In this document: positions 1 to 8,900 of the stretch, in pieces | Layout: every line of letters starts with the position of its first letter | Numbering within the stretch: the first letter of the stretch is position 1 | Assembly (NCBI GenBank): GCA_003819815.1 | Contig: RPQJ01000020.1 | Location: 1 to 41,038 of the forward strand | Length of the DNA: 41,038 nucleotides | Direction of reading: 5' to 3' | DNA from: Lysobacterales bacterium | GTDB taxonomy: Bacteria; Pseudomonadota; Gammaproteobacteria; Steroidobacterales; Steroidobacteraceae | Notes under the pieces: generated by a model | What the model was told of the DNA's origin: nothing | Databases searched by the model: none | Seen by the model: only the letters and a program-made list of their open reading frames with translations | Translations under genes and position numbers: made by a program

Positions 1-5
1 AGGAC

Positions 6-674
6 GTGCTGACCAAGTACGAGCTCGTCTTCAAGCACGACCGCGCCGGCCGCCTGGTGGACGCGCAGGAATTCAAGCTCATCAAGTTCCCGCGCTCGCG
101 CTTCTCGGCGAGCCTGCTCGAGGAACTGCAGAAGGAGGCCGCGCGCACGGTGCACTTCGAGGGTGACGACCTCATCATCGACCACGTGTACATCGAGCGG
201 CGCATGACACCGCTCAACCTTTACCTGCGTTCGGCCTCGCGCGAGGACGCGGAGAAGGCCGTGATCGAATACGGCCAGGCCATCCGCGATCTCGCCGTCA
301 CCAACATCTTCCCGGGCGACCTGCTGCTGAAGAACTTCGGCGTGACGCGCCACGGCCGCGTGATCTTCTACGACTACGACGAACTGTGCCTGGTCACGGA
401 TTGCCGTTTCCGCGAGATCCCGCAGTCGCAGCACGACGAGGACGACATGCGCGCGGACGCATGGTTTTACGTCGGCGAGAGCGACGTGTTCCCCGAGACG
501 TTCATCAATTTCCTCGGGTTCGACCCGCAACTGAAGCAGGTCTTCCTCGATGCGCATGCCGAGGTGCTCACCGCCGAATGGTGGCGCGGCATCCAGGAGC
601 GCCTGCGCGAGGGCGACGTGCTCGAGGTGCTGCCTTACCACCGGCACCGCGTGCGGGTATTCTCGAGCCTCTGA
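6..674 (+). CDS. aceK: Isocitrate dehydrogenase kinase/phosphatase, C-terminal part (5' truncated by window edge)
   Basis: Motifs IEYGQAIRDLAVTNIFPGDLLLKNFGVTRHGRVIFYDYDELC and QSQHDEDDMRADAWFYV are characteristic of the AceK C-terminus; reading frame likely extends off the left edge. Confidence 0.95.
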   Translation: MLTKYELVFKHDRAGRLVDAQEFKLIKFPRSRFSASLLEELQKEAARTVHFEGDDLIIDHVYIERRMTPLNLYLRSASREDAEKAVIEYGQAIRDLAVTNIFPGDLLLKNFGVTRHGRVIFYDYDELCLVTDCRFREIPQSQHDEDDMRADAWFYVGESDVFPETFINFLGFDPQLKQVFLDAHAEVLTAEWWRGIQERLREGDVLEVLPYHRHRVRVFSSL

Positions 675-676
675 CG

Positions 677-2179
677 ATGCACCGCCCCCCGGCCTGGCTG
701 GTGGCACTGCTGGTGCTGCTCGCGTTCGCGTTCCAGGGCACGCGCGGCCTGTGGGAGCCCGACGAGGGACGCTACTCGGCGGCGGGCCTCAACATGCTCG
801 AGAGCGGCGACTGGCTCGTGCCGACGCTGGACGGGGTGCATCCGCACCTCACCAAGCCGCCGGTCACCTACTGGGCGCTCGCGGCGAGCTTCGCAGTGTT
901 CGGCGAGAACGAGTGGGCCGCACGACTGCCCGGCGCGCTCGCGTTCGTAGGCACCGGTCTGCTCGTCTTCGGGCTCGGGCTGCGGCTGTGCCCCGCCCGG
1001 CCGTGGCTGCCCCCGCTCGTCCACGCGCTCGCGCTCGGCCCGGTCATGGGCGGGAACGTGGTGTCGACGGACAACCTGCTCGTGTTCTTCGAAACCGCCG
1101 CGATGTACGCGTTCGTCGAGGCGTGGCACCGCGGTCCCGGCCTCGACCGCCGCTGGATCCGGGCGATGTGGCTCGCGTTTGGTCTCGCGTTCATGACCAA
1201 GGGACCGCCGGGGCTGCTCCCGCTCGCCGCGGTGGTGGCGCTGCTCGCGTGGCAGCAGCGCGCCTCGCTCCGGCAGCTGTCCGACCCGCTCGGCGTCGCC
1301 GCGTTCGCGGTCGTCGCGTTCGCGTGGTTCGCCTTCGTGGTGGCGCAGGAGCCGTCGAGGCTCGGGTATTTCCTCGGCGACGAGATCTACGGCCGCGTCT
1401 TCACCGACCGTCACGACCGCAATGCCGACTGGTACGACGGGTTCCGCGTGTACCTGCCCGTGCTGCTCGCCGGATCGCTCCCGTGGTGGCCGCTCGCACT
1501 CGCGTCCGTGGGCGGGCCGCGACGTGCCTGGTCGCTGCTTCGGGGCCGCCTAGCGGTGCGCGACCGGGAGTGGAGCCTGCTCGTGCTGTGGTTCGTGGTC
1601 CCCTTCACGGTCTTCATGCTGGCCCGCTCGCGGCTCGAGCTGTACGTGCTGCCGCTCTTCGTGCCGCTGTCGCTCGCGCTCGCGAGGCCGCTCGCCGGCT
1701 GGCCGTGGCTCGATCGCCGCCGGCTCGCCCGGATCGCAGGCGCGACCGCGGTGGCGCTGGTCGCGTTCAAGGGCACCGTCGCGCACTGGCCGAACGACCG
1801 TGACGCACGGACGATGGCCGCGGGCCTCGGGACCGTCCTCGAATCGAACGGCATCGGGCGCCTGACGTTCGTCGGCATGAAGCCCTACTACGGGCTCGAC
1901 CTCTACCTCGACGTGTCGGTCGAATCGGTCGAATTCGCCGCGAGCGGCCTCGAGTACGCGACGCACGTGACGCCCGAAGATACGTGCGAGGCCTTTGCCG
2001 CCCGGCCGGATGCGGCCTACGTGGTCCGCGAATCCCGGCGGCGCGAGTTCGACGACGCGGTGGCGCGCTGCGCCGGCCTCGCGGCGCCAAGGATCGGCGA
2101 ATTCCATGCCGACGGGCACTGGCTCGGCCTGTACGCCGTCCGGCCCGAGGACGCGACGACTTCGGCCCACATCCGATAG
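677..2179 (+). CDS. ArnT/PMT-like (GT39-type) membrane glycosyltransferase
   Basis: N-terminus MHRPPAWLVALLVLLAFAFQGTRGLWEPDEGRYSAAGLNMLESGDWLVPTLDGVHPHLTKPPVTYW matches the ArnT-like DE motif region; many TM segments; ATG 677 lies 2 nt after the aceK stop. Confidence 0.85.
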   Translation: MHRPPAWLVALLVLLAFAFQGTRGLWEPDEGRYSAAGLNMLESGDWLVPTLDGVHPHLTKPPVTYWALAASFAVFGENEWAARLPGALAFVGTGLLVFGLGLRLCPARPWLPPLVHALALGPVMGGNVVSTDNLLVFFETAAMYAFVEAWHRGPGLDRRWIRAMWLAFGLAFMTKGPPGLLPLAAVVALLAWQQRASLRQLSDPLGVAAFAVVAFAWFAFVVAQEPSRLGYFLGDEIYGRVFTDRHDRNADWYDGFRVYLPVLLAGSLPWWPLALASVGGPRRAWSLLRGRLAVRDREWSLLVLWFVVPFTVFMLARSRLELYVLPLFVPLSLALARPLAGWPWLDRRRLARIAGATAVALVAFKGTVAHWPNDRDARTMAAGLGTVLESNGIGRLTFVGMKPYYGLDLYLDVSVESVEFAASGLEYATHVTPEDTCEAFAARPDAAYVVRESRRREFDDAVARCAGLAAPRIGEFHADGHWLGLYAVRPEDATTSAHIR

Positions 2180-2254
2180 GGAGTGTCGCGCGAGCCAGCC
2201 GGGGGTATCGTACGGCCGAGGAACGGGACGCGGAGTCAAACGGAGGGGGCGCCG

Positions 2255-3232
2255 ATGGGATACGCCACGGGCCGAACGATGCCGAACCTGCTGTGCGCGG
2301 GACTCGCAATGCTGGCTGGCATCGCACTCGCCGAAGGCGACGTGAACGTGCCGCGGCCGGTCGAAGAACTCGAGCGGGAGCTCGCCACCGACCCGTTCCG
2401 CATCGAGCGAGCCGAAATCAGCCGGCCGAAGGCCCAGGGCGACATCACGCTGAAGGCCGACGTCTCGTTCGACGGGCGCCCCGCCTACCGCGTGAAGCTG
2501 CGGCGTGCGGAACCGGGCGCCGACTCGTTCAACAACCGGCCCCGCTACGACCTCGCCGCGTACGAACTGCAGAAGCTGTTCCTGTCGCCGGCCGAGTACG
2601 TCGTCCCGGCGACGGCGTTGCGCATGATGCCGCTCGCGGAGCTGGCCCCGTACGCCCCCGCGGCAGCGCCGACCTTCCGTGGCTCCGACGAGGTGCTGGT
2701 GGTCCTGCAGTACTGGCTGCAGGAGGTGAAGGTGATCGCCGACGTCTACGACCCGGCGAAGTTCGAGGCGGACCCCGTGTATGCGCGCCACATCGGGCAG
2801 CTGAACGTGCTCACGTGGCTGATCGAGCACGGCGACTCGAATACCGGCAACTTCCTGATCTCCCGGGCGCCCGCCGGCCAGCGCGTGTACTCCATCGACA
2901 ACGGCGTGGCCTTCGCGCTCAACGACAGCGATCGTGGCCAGCTGTGGAAGGACCTGCGCGTCGATCGGCTGCCGGCAGACGTCGTCGAGCGCCTGCGCGC
3001 AGTGACGCGCGAGGAACTCGAGCGGCGCCTGTCGGCCGTCGCCGAGTGGCAGCTGCGCGACGGCCGATGGATGGCGGTGCCTCCGGGCCAGAGCCTGTCG
3101 GCGATGCGCGGCGTGCGCGAGAAGAAGGGCACCGTGCAGCTCGGGCTCACGCGGGCCGAGATCGACGGCGTGGCGAAGCAGCTCGAGAAGCTCCTGGCAC
3201 GGGTGGACGATGGCAAGATCAAGACCTACTGA
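2255..3232 (+). CDS. Predicted secreted protein with atypical protein-kinase-like fold (Fam20C/HipA/PI3-4K-like motifs), function unknown
   Basis: ORF 2183..3232; start chosen at ATG 2255 with GGAGGG upstream and a signal peptide. Motifs: YRVKLRR (Lys strand), RYDLAAYELQKLFLSPAEYVVPATALR, LIEHGDSNTGNFLIS (catalytic D..N), VYSIDNGVAF (metal-binding D). Confidence 0.7.
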   Translation: MGYATGRTMPNLLCAGLAMLAGIALAEGDVNVPRPVEELERELATDPFRIERAEISRPKAQGDITLKADVSFDGRPAYRVKLRRAEPGADSFNNRPRYDLAAYELQKLFLSPAEYVVPATALRMMPLAELAPYAPAAAPTFRGSDEVLVVLQYWLQEVKVIADVYDPAKFEADPVYARHIGQLNVLTWLIEHGDSNTGNFLISRAPAGQRVYSIDNGVAFALNDSDRGQLWKDLRVDRLPADVVERLRAVTREELERRLSAVAEWQLRDGRWMAVPPGQSLSAMRGVREKKGTVQLGLTRAEIDGVAKQLEKLLARVDDGKIKTY

Positions 3233-5213
3233 CGGATTCGCAGGCATCCTTGCGCGGGTTCCTCGAGTCGCGTGCGCGGCGGCCGTTCTCGCGGCCGGCT
3301 TTCTCGCCTCCAGCCACGCGGCGTCGGAGACGACGTCCCCTGCCCCGCAGGAGGCCCGCGGCGCCTCGGACGTGCACCGCAGCGTCGAGCGAGTCGTCGC
3401 GTTCGCGGACGTGCACGGAGCGCACGAGGAACTCGTCGCGCTGCTGCAGTCCGTCGGCGTCGTCGACGCGGAGTTGCGATGGAGCGCCGGCACGACCCAC
3501 GTCGTGAGCCTCGGCGACCTGCTCGACCGCGGCGCGGATTCGCGTCGCGTCATGGACCTGCTCATGCGCCTGCAGCGCGAGTCGCGGGAGGCCGGCGGCG
3601 CGTTGCACGTCGTGCTCGGCAATCACGAGGCGATGAACGTGCTCGGCGATCTCCGTTACGTCGCGGACGGGGAATTTGCCGCCTACGCCGCAGACGAGGA
3701 TCCGGCCGAGCGTGCCGCGCGCCGCGCCGAGTTCCTCGGCCGCAATCCGGGCGCCACGACCGCGGATTTCGAGAAGGCGTTTCCGCCCGGCTACTTCGGC
3801 CACCGCAGGCTGCTCGGGCCCGACGGCCCGTATGGACGGTGGCTGTTGTCGCTCCCGGCCGCGGTCGTCGCGGGCGACGCGGCATTCATGCACGGCGGGC
3901 CTTCCGTGCTGCTGCACGGCCGTAGCATCGACCGGCTGAACCGCGACTACGCGGCGGCGCTCGCGGAGTACCTCTCGGCGCTCGACACGCTCGAGCAGGC
4001 GGGCCTGGTCCGGTTCGAGGACGACTTCGGCAAGCGGGCGGACGCGGCCGTCGCGAGGCTGGCCACGGTCGCGGACGGTGCCGAGCGCTCGCGGCTCACG
4101 GCCGCAGTCGAGCGGTTGCGGGTCGCCGACGATCACCCGCTGCTCGGACCCGCCGGCCCCAACTGGTACCGGGGCGCGGCGCTCTGCAACGAGTGCGCCG
4201 AGGCCGACGTGCTGCGGCCCTGGCTCTCGCAGGTCGGGGTCCAGCGCCTGGTCGTAGGCCACACCGTGGCGCGAAATAACCTCGTCGCGTCGCGGTTCGA
4301 CGGCGCGCTCGTGAAGCTCGATGCCGGCATGAACCGCGCCGTCTACAAGGGACGGCCGGCCGCGCTGCTGCTCGAGCGCGGCGCGCCGCCGCGGGTCGCA
4401 TATGCCCTGCCCACGGTGGCGCCCGCCCCGGTCCCTTCGGAAGCGGTGCACGTCAGTTCCGAGTCGCTGGACGAAGCGACGGTCGCCGACGTGCTCGCGC
4501 GCGGAACGATCGCAGTCACGGCAGCGTGCGCGCCCGGCATCTCGACGGTGAACGTGACTCACGAGGGTCGTACGGTGACGGCGGTGTTCGAAGCCGCGCC
4601 GCGTGCGGTCGTCGAGCGCGAGCTCGCGGCCTGGCGCCTCGATCGAGTGCTCGGACTCGGTCTCGTGCCGGCCACCGTTGCGCGCAGCCACGATGGACGC
4701 GAGGGCGTGCTGCAGGGACGGCCCGAGCAGTGGGCGAGCGAGCGCGACCGCCAGCATGCGCGCAATGGCGTGCGCGCGGGACTCTCCTGCCAGTCCGTCA
4801 CGGTGCCGGAACGCGCCGAACCGGCCCGCCGCCCCCTCGAGGCGCAGGGCCGCCCGCCGCGGCTGCCGGGAGGTGGTCCGTGCGACGCCAAGGCGCAGTA
4901 CCAGCTCGCCTACGCGTTCGACGCGCTCATCGGCAACGACCGACGCACGCCGGACCAGTACGTCTACGACGTCGAGAGCTCGGCGTTGCTGCTCACGGGC
5001 CACGGCGCGGCTTTCGATACGACAGTCCGCCTTCCCGAGGCGCTGGAGGCGGTGCTTGGCGCCACCGGGGCCGAGATGCAGTCGCGGCTGCGCCGCCTCG
5101 ACGCGACGAACGTCGCGGACGCGCTCGGCGCCGCGGGCGGCAAGCGCGAGGCGGAGGCGCTGCTCGAGCGCCGGGATCGCATCCTCGAGCTCGCCCGCAA
5201 GGGCGGCCGCTGA
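3210..5213 (+). CDS. Secreted Shewanella-like (PPP-family) metallophosphoesterase with C-terminal degenerate kinase-like domain
   Basis: Signal peptide, then FADVHGAHEE, SLGDLLDRGADS, VLGNHEAMNVLGDLRYV, MHGGPS, VVGHTV = PPP/Shelph motifs; C-terminus VERELAAWRLDRVLGLGLVPATVAR...FDALIGNDRRTPDQYVYDVESSALLLTGHGAAF resembles an atypical kinase lobe. Confidence 0.85.
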   Translation: MARSRPTDGFAGILARVPRVACAAAVLAAGFLASSHAASETTSPAPQEARGASDVHRSVERVVAFADVHGAHEELVALLQSVGVVDAELRWSAGTTHVVSLGDLLDRGADSRRVMDLLMRLQRESREAGGALHVVLGNHEAMNVLGDLRYVADGEFAAYAADEDPAERAARRAEFLGRNPGATTADFEKAFPPGYFGHRRLLGPDGPYGRWLLSLPAAVVAGDAAFMHGGPSVLLHGRSIDRLNRDYAAALAEYLSALDTLEQAGLVRFEDDFGKRADAAVARLATVADGAERSRLTAAVERLRVADDHPLLGPAGPNWYRGAALCNECAEADVLRPWLSQVGVQRLVVGHTVARNNLVASRFDGALVKLDAGMNRAVYKGRPAALLLERGAPPRVAYALPTVAPAPVPSEAVHVSSESLDEATVADVLARGTIAVTAACAPGISTVNVTHEGRTVTAVFEAAPRAVVERELAAWRLDRVLGLGLVPATVARSHDGREGVLQGRPEQWASERDRQHARNGVRAGLSCQSVTVPERAEPARRPLEAQGRPPRLPGGGPCDAKAQYQLAYAFDALIGNDRRTPDQYVYDVESSALLLTGHGAAFDTTVRLPEALEAVLGATGAEMQSRLRRLDATNVADALGAAGGKREAEALLERRDRILELARKGGR

Positions 5214-5216
5214 CGC

Positions 5217-6878
5217 TCAGACGGCGCGGACGCCGCCGCGCAGGACGAAGCTGCTCTCGGCCTGAAGGCCGTCGACGTCGCTTGCGATGACGGTGACGCG
5301 CAGTTCCTCGAATGCGCCCGCCGGCGGCCGTCCGGTGAAGCGGCGGGTCTGGGCGTCGAAGGCGAGCCACGCGGGCAGCGCCCGACCATCGGTGAGCCGC
5401 GCGGCCAGGGTGAGCACGTCGCCCGGGTCCGAGTCGCGGAACGCGTCGTCCGCCACGACGTGCTCGAAAGGACGGCCGGGCTGGTATTCGACGTCGGGAA
5501 TCGGCCGGCCCGCCTCGGGCGCGACGTTGATCACGTTCTCCTGCGCCTTGCGCGTGAACTCGCGGCCGATCGCTACCGCGAGGCCGATCCAGCAGAGCGC
5601 GAGCGCGAGGTTGAGCAGCGCGAACTGGGGCGGCGCCCAGCCGAAGTGATTCAGGCCGAGGTAGACGACACCGGCCTGGATCAGGTCGCCGAAGCGCCAG
5701 AAGAACGTGTCGATCGCCGTCTTGCCCTCGTACTTGGAGTCGCGGTCGACCGGCAGGAAGAGCGCGTGGCGCGTCGTGTTCATCAGCGAGTAGTCGACGC
5801 TGTTCTCCGCGATCTTCACGAGGCGGATCAGAGTGAAGATCGGGACGAATCCCCCGAGCAGCGGCGAGACGGCCAGCAGCCCGTAGCCGAGCGCCACGAT
5901 CGCGGGGTGAATCAGCAGCGCCCCGCGCAGGCCGAGCCCGGGATGACGATAGATGCGCGAGACGAGGAACAGCTGGATCGAGAGCCCGATGATCGTGACC
6001 CAGAACTGGAAGTCGCCGTAGAACGCCGTGATGAGCGCGCCGGCGTCGAGACCGCCGCCGCTCGCGGCCGCGCGCTCCTGCGCGTCGCGCTGCACGAAGT
6101 CCGCGAGGATGAACTCGCCGGTCGAGTTGATCCAGTTCAGGAGCACGACGAGCAGCGCGATCAGGAGCAGGTAGCGGTCCCGCAGCACCAGGCCGATGCC
6201 GCCCATGAGGCGCGGCAGCGGCCGGCCGTGCTCGGCGACGATCGCGAGGGACCCTGCAGGCACCGCGCGCCGCTCGGGACCAGCGAGTGCGAGCGTCGCG
6301 GCCAGTACGGCGGTCGCGAGCACCATGAGGCCCACCGGCGTCAGCGAGGCCACCGCGAGCTGCGCGCACTTGGCGCCCGCGAGCGCGCCCAGGTTCGCGC
6401 CGACCATGATCACCGGGAACAGGCGCTGCCCGCTCTTCAGGTTGAACGTGTCCGCCGCGAACGCCCAGAACTGCGCGATCATCATCACGCCGAAGATGCT
6501 GACCCAGACGAAGAACGCGAACGCGATCGGCACGCCGCCCCAGGCGAGCGCCGCGAAGAGCGCCATGTTGAGCGCGAAGAAGACCGTCACCGCCTGGAGC
6601 AGTTTCGCGCCGTCGAGCCGCCGTCGCACGACGCCGTACAAGGGCACCAGGAACATCAGCACGAGCGCGATGACGGCGACCGCGTAGGCACGCACCTCGG
6701 CCGAGAAGCGCGTGAGCATGAAGGCCTCGCGCAGCGCCTTCACGATCATGTAGGAAAAGAGCAGCAGGAACCCGTGCGCGAGGAAGATCTGCACGCAGCG
6801 CCCTTCCCCGGGGCGGACGCGCGTGAAGAGCGTGAGGGTCCGCTCGAAGCGGGTCAGGCCTGCGTGGTCGGTCAGCAC
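5217..6878 (-). CDS. NTT/TLC-like (COG3202-type) MFS membrane transporter with C-terminal He_PIG/cadherin-like domain
   Basis: Multiple TMs with VWVSIFGVMMIAQFWAFAADTFNLKSGQRLFPVIMVGANLGALAG as in ATP/ADP-translocase-like MFS proteins; C-term FEHVVADDAFRDSDPGDVLTLAARLTDGRALPAWLAFDAQTRRFTGRPP resembles Ig/cadherin-like He_PIG. Confidence 0.75.
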   Translation of the reverse strand: MLTDHAGLTRFERTLTLFTRVRPGEGRCVQIFLAHGFLLLFSYMIVKALREAFMLTRFSAEVRAYAVAVIALVLMFLVPLYGVVRRRLDGAKLLQAVTVFFALNMALFAALAWGGVPIAFAFFVWVSIFGVMMIAQFWAFAADTFNLKSGQRLFPVIMVGANLGALAGAKCAQLAVASLTPVGLMVLATAVLAATLALAGPERRAVPAGSLAIVAEHGRPLPRLMGGIGLVLRDRYLLLIALLVVLLNWINSTGEFILADFVQRDAQERAAASGGGLDAGALITAFYGDFQFWVTIIGLSIQLFLVSRIYRHPGLGLRGALLIHPAIVALGYGLLAVSPLLGGFVPIFTLIRLVKIAENSVDYSLMNTTRHALFLPVDRDSKYEGKTAIDTFFWRFGDLIQAGVVYLGLNHFGWAPPQFALLNLALALCWIGLAVAIGREFTRKAQENVINVAPEAGRPIPDVEYQPGRPFEHVVADDAFRDSDPGDVLTLAARLTDGRALPAWLAFDAQTRRFTGRPPAGAFEELRVTVIASDVDGLQAESSFVLRGGVRAV

Positions 6879-6933
6879 GTGAGATTCCCGGTGCGCATGC
6901 CCCCTCCCTTCGGCCCTGCGTGCTCAGCGGCGA

Positions 6934-8115
6934 TCATGCATCGTTCGCAGCGGAGCGTGCGAGTGCCTGCCCGAGGTCGGAAACGAGGTCGTCGGCATCC
7001 TCGATGCCGATCGACAGGCGGACGGTGCCCGGACCGATTCCGGTCCATGCCGCCTGAGAGGCGTCGAGCCCGCGCGGCTGCTGCAGCGCCGGCGGCACGA
7101 CCAGCGACTCGGTCGAACCCAGGCTCGAGGTGATGGCGAAGAGCTCGAGGGCTTCGGCGAAACGCGTCGCCGCGTCGGTGCCGTCGCGCAGGTCGAACGT
7201 GACGATCGTGCCGTAGCCGTCCATCTGGCGGGTCGCGAGCTCGTGGCCCGGATCCGCGGGCAGGCCCGGGTAGCGGACCCGCTCGACCTCGGTCCTGCCG
7301 GCTAGGAACTGCGCGACCCGCAGCGCGTTGGCGCACTGGGCTTCCCAGCGCAGGAAATACGTCTTGAGGCCGCGGAGCACCAGCCAGGCGGCGTGCGGAT
7401 CGAGCGTCGCCCCGAGGTTGATCGCGTCGTCCCGCAATGCATCCACGAGCTCCCGCCGGCCGATGACCGCGCCGCCCATCACGTCGCCGTGACCCGATGC
7501 GTACTTCGTCAGGCTGTGCACGTACAGGTCGACGTCGTAGCGGCCGTGGTTGTGCAGGCCGCCGAGCGTGTTGTCGAGCATCGTGAGCGCGCCGTGGCGA
7601 CGGGCGGCGGCCGTGACGCGCTCGAGATCCACGACTCGCAGCACCGGGTTCGACGGCGACTCGAGCAGGACGAGCCGCGTCGGCACCGTGGCGAGCGTGC
7701 GCTCGAGCGAGTCCGGGTCCGAGAGCGTGAGCATCGTCGAGCGCACGCCGTAACGGCCGAGCAGTCGTCGCACGAGCGAACGGGTCGGCGGATACAGCTC
7801 GGCGAAATACACGACGTGCTGGCCGGCCTCGAGCAGGCCGAGCAGCGGCAGCGCGATCGCTGCGACGCCCGAGGCCGTGAGCAGGCACGCATCGCGGTCC
7901 TGGAGGTCCGCGAGCGCGATCTCGAGCTGGCGCAGCGTCGGATTCGACACGCGCGAGTAGTAGTAGCCTTCGCGCTGCCCGTTCCACTGCCGGAGCGTCT
8001 CCTCGACGTCGTCGAAGGTGAACTTGACGGACTGGTAGATCGGCGCGACGAGCGGACGGTTGTCCTCCGGGACCCGGACCTCCGGCAGGTGCGTGACCCG
8101 CGAGCGCTTGCGCAT
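6934..8115 (-). CDS. Cys/Met metabolism PLP-dependent enzyme (cystathionine gamma-synthase-like, trans-sulfuration family)
   Basis: MRKRSRVTHLPEVRVPEDNRPLVAPIYQSVKFTFD...; YYYSRVSNPTLRQLE; PLP-lysine region LYVHSLTKYASGHGDVMGGAV; ITSSLGSTESLVVPP. Confidence 0.8.
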   Translation of the reverse strand: MRKRSRVTHLPEVRVPEDNRPLVAPIYQSVKFTFDDVEETLRQWNGQREGYYYSRVSNPTLRQLEIALADLQDRDACLLTASGVAAIALPLLGLLEAGQHVVYFAELYPPTRSLVRRLLGRYGVRSTMLTLSDPDSLERTLATVPTRLVLLESPSNPVLRVVDLERVTAAARRHGALTMLDNTLGGLHNHGRYDVDLYVHSLTKYASGHGDVMGGAVIGRRELVDALRDDAINLGATLDPHAAWLVLRGLKTYFLRWEAQCANALRVAQFLAGRTEVERVRYPGLPADPGHELATRQMDGYGTIVTFDLRDGTDAATRFAEALELFAITSSLGSTESLVVPPALQQPRGLDASQAAWTGIGPGTVRLSIGIEDADDLVSDLGQALARSAANDA

Positions 8116-8120
8116 GCGGG

Positions 8121-8900
8121 TCAGGCCCGGATCTCGAAGCGGTCGGCGTCGAGATGGACCGGGAAGCTCTCGCGGTGGGAGCGCAGCGACTCGAGGTCGA
8201 GCACGACCGTCTCGACCCGGTCCCCGGCGCCCTCGCTCGACAGCGGTCGACCGACGAAGTCGACGGCGACGCTGTCGCCGGCGTAGGTGACGCCATTGCC
8301 GTCCTTGCCGACCCGATTGACGCCCACGACGTAGCACTGGTTCTCGATCGCACGGGCGCGCAGCAGCGTGGACCACGCCAGGGCGCGGCGCTGCGGCCAG
8401 TTCGCGACGTAGACGAGCGCATCGTAGTCGCCGAGGCTGCGGCTCCACACCGGGAAGCGCAGGTCGTAGCAGATCATCGGGCAGACACGCCAGCCCTTCA
8501 CGTCGACCACGAGGCGCCTGTCGCCCGCGGCATAGTGCGCGTGCTCGTTCGCCATGCGGAACAAATGCCGCTTGTCGTAGTGGACCGTCGAACCGTCGGG
8601 ACGCGCCCACACGAGACGGTTGTAGCGTCGCTCGCCGTCCTTGACGATGAGGCTGCCCATGATCGCGCAGCCGAGCGACGCGGCCTCTTCCCGCATCCAC
8701 TCGACGGTCGGACCGTGCATGTCCTCGGCGAGGCCCTCCGCGTCCATGCTGAAGCCGGTCGTGAACATCTCGGGCAGCACGACGAGGTCGGTGTGGCCGG
8801 CGAGCCCGCGAAAGCGCGCCGCGAGCGCGCGCCGGTTGGTGGCCGGGGCCTGCCACGCGAGGTCGGCCTGCACGAGGGTCACGCGGAGATGGGACGTCAT
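8121..8900 (-). CDS. yafV: Carbon-nitrogen hydrolase, omega-amidase YafV-like
   Basis: MTSHLRVTLVQADLAWQAPATNRRALAARF..LVVLPEMFTTGFSMDAEGLAE..; nitrilase-type E-K-C triad regions (VLPEMF, YDKRHLF, CYDLRFPVWSR). Confidence 0.85.
   Translation of the reverse strand: MTSHLRVTLVQADLAWQAPATNRRALAARFRGLAGHTDLVVLPEMFTTGFSMDAEGLAEDMHGPTVEWMREEAASLGCAIMGSLIVKDGERRYNRLVWARPDGSTVHYDKRHLFRMANEHAHYAAGDRRLVVDVKGWRVCPMICYDLRFPVWSRSLGDYDALVYVANWPQRRALAWSTLLRARAIENQCYVVGVNRVGKDGNGVTYAGDSVAVDFVGRPLSSEGAGDRVETVVLDLESLRSHRESFPVHLDADRFEIRA

Noticed and set aside
635-1414. Long antisense ORF (259 aa), typical of many overlapping ORFs in the track
   Set aside because: Arg/Glu/His-rich low-complexity translation on the opposite strand of a clear GT39 gene; expected artefact of high GC content. 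The same applies to 1550..3622 -, 3219..5003 -, 5460..7133 +, 10210..12069 +, 13006..14190 +, 20888..23044 -, 24254..25726 + and similar.
5211-5219. Convergent genes with only 3 nt between stop codons
   Set aside because: Tight convergence without a visible terminator is common in compact genomes; no additional signal found.
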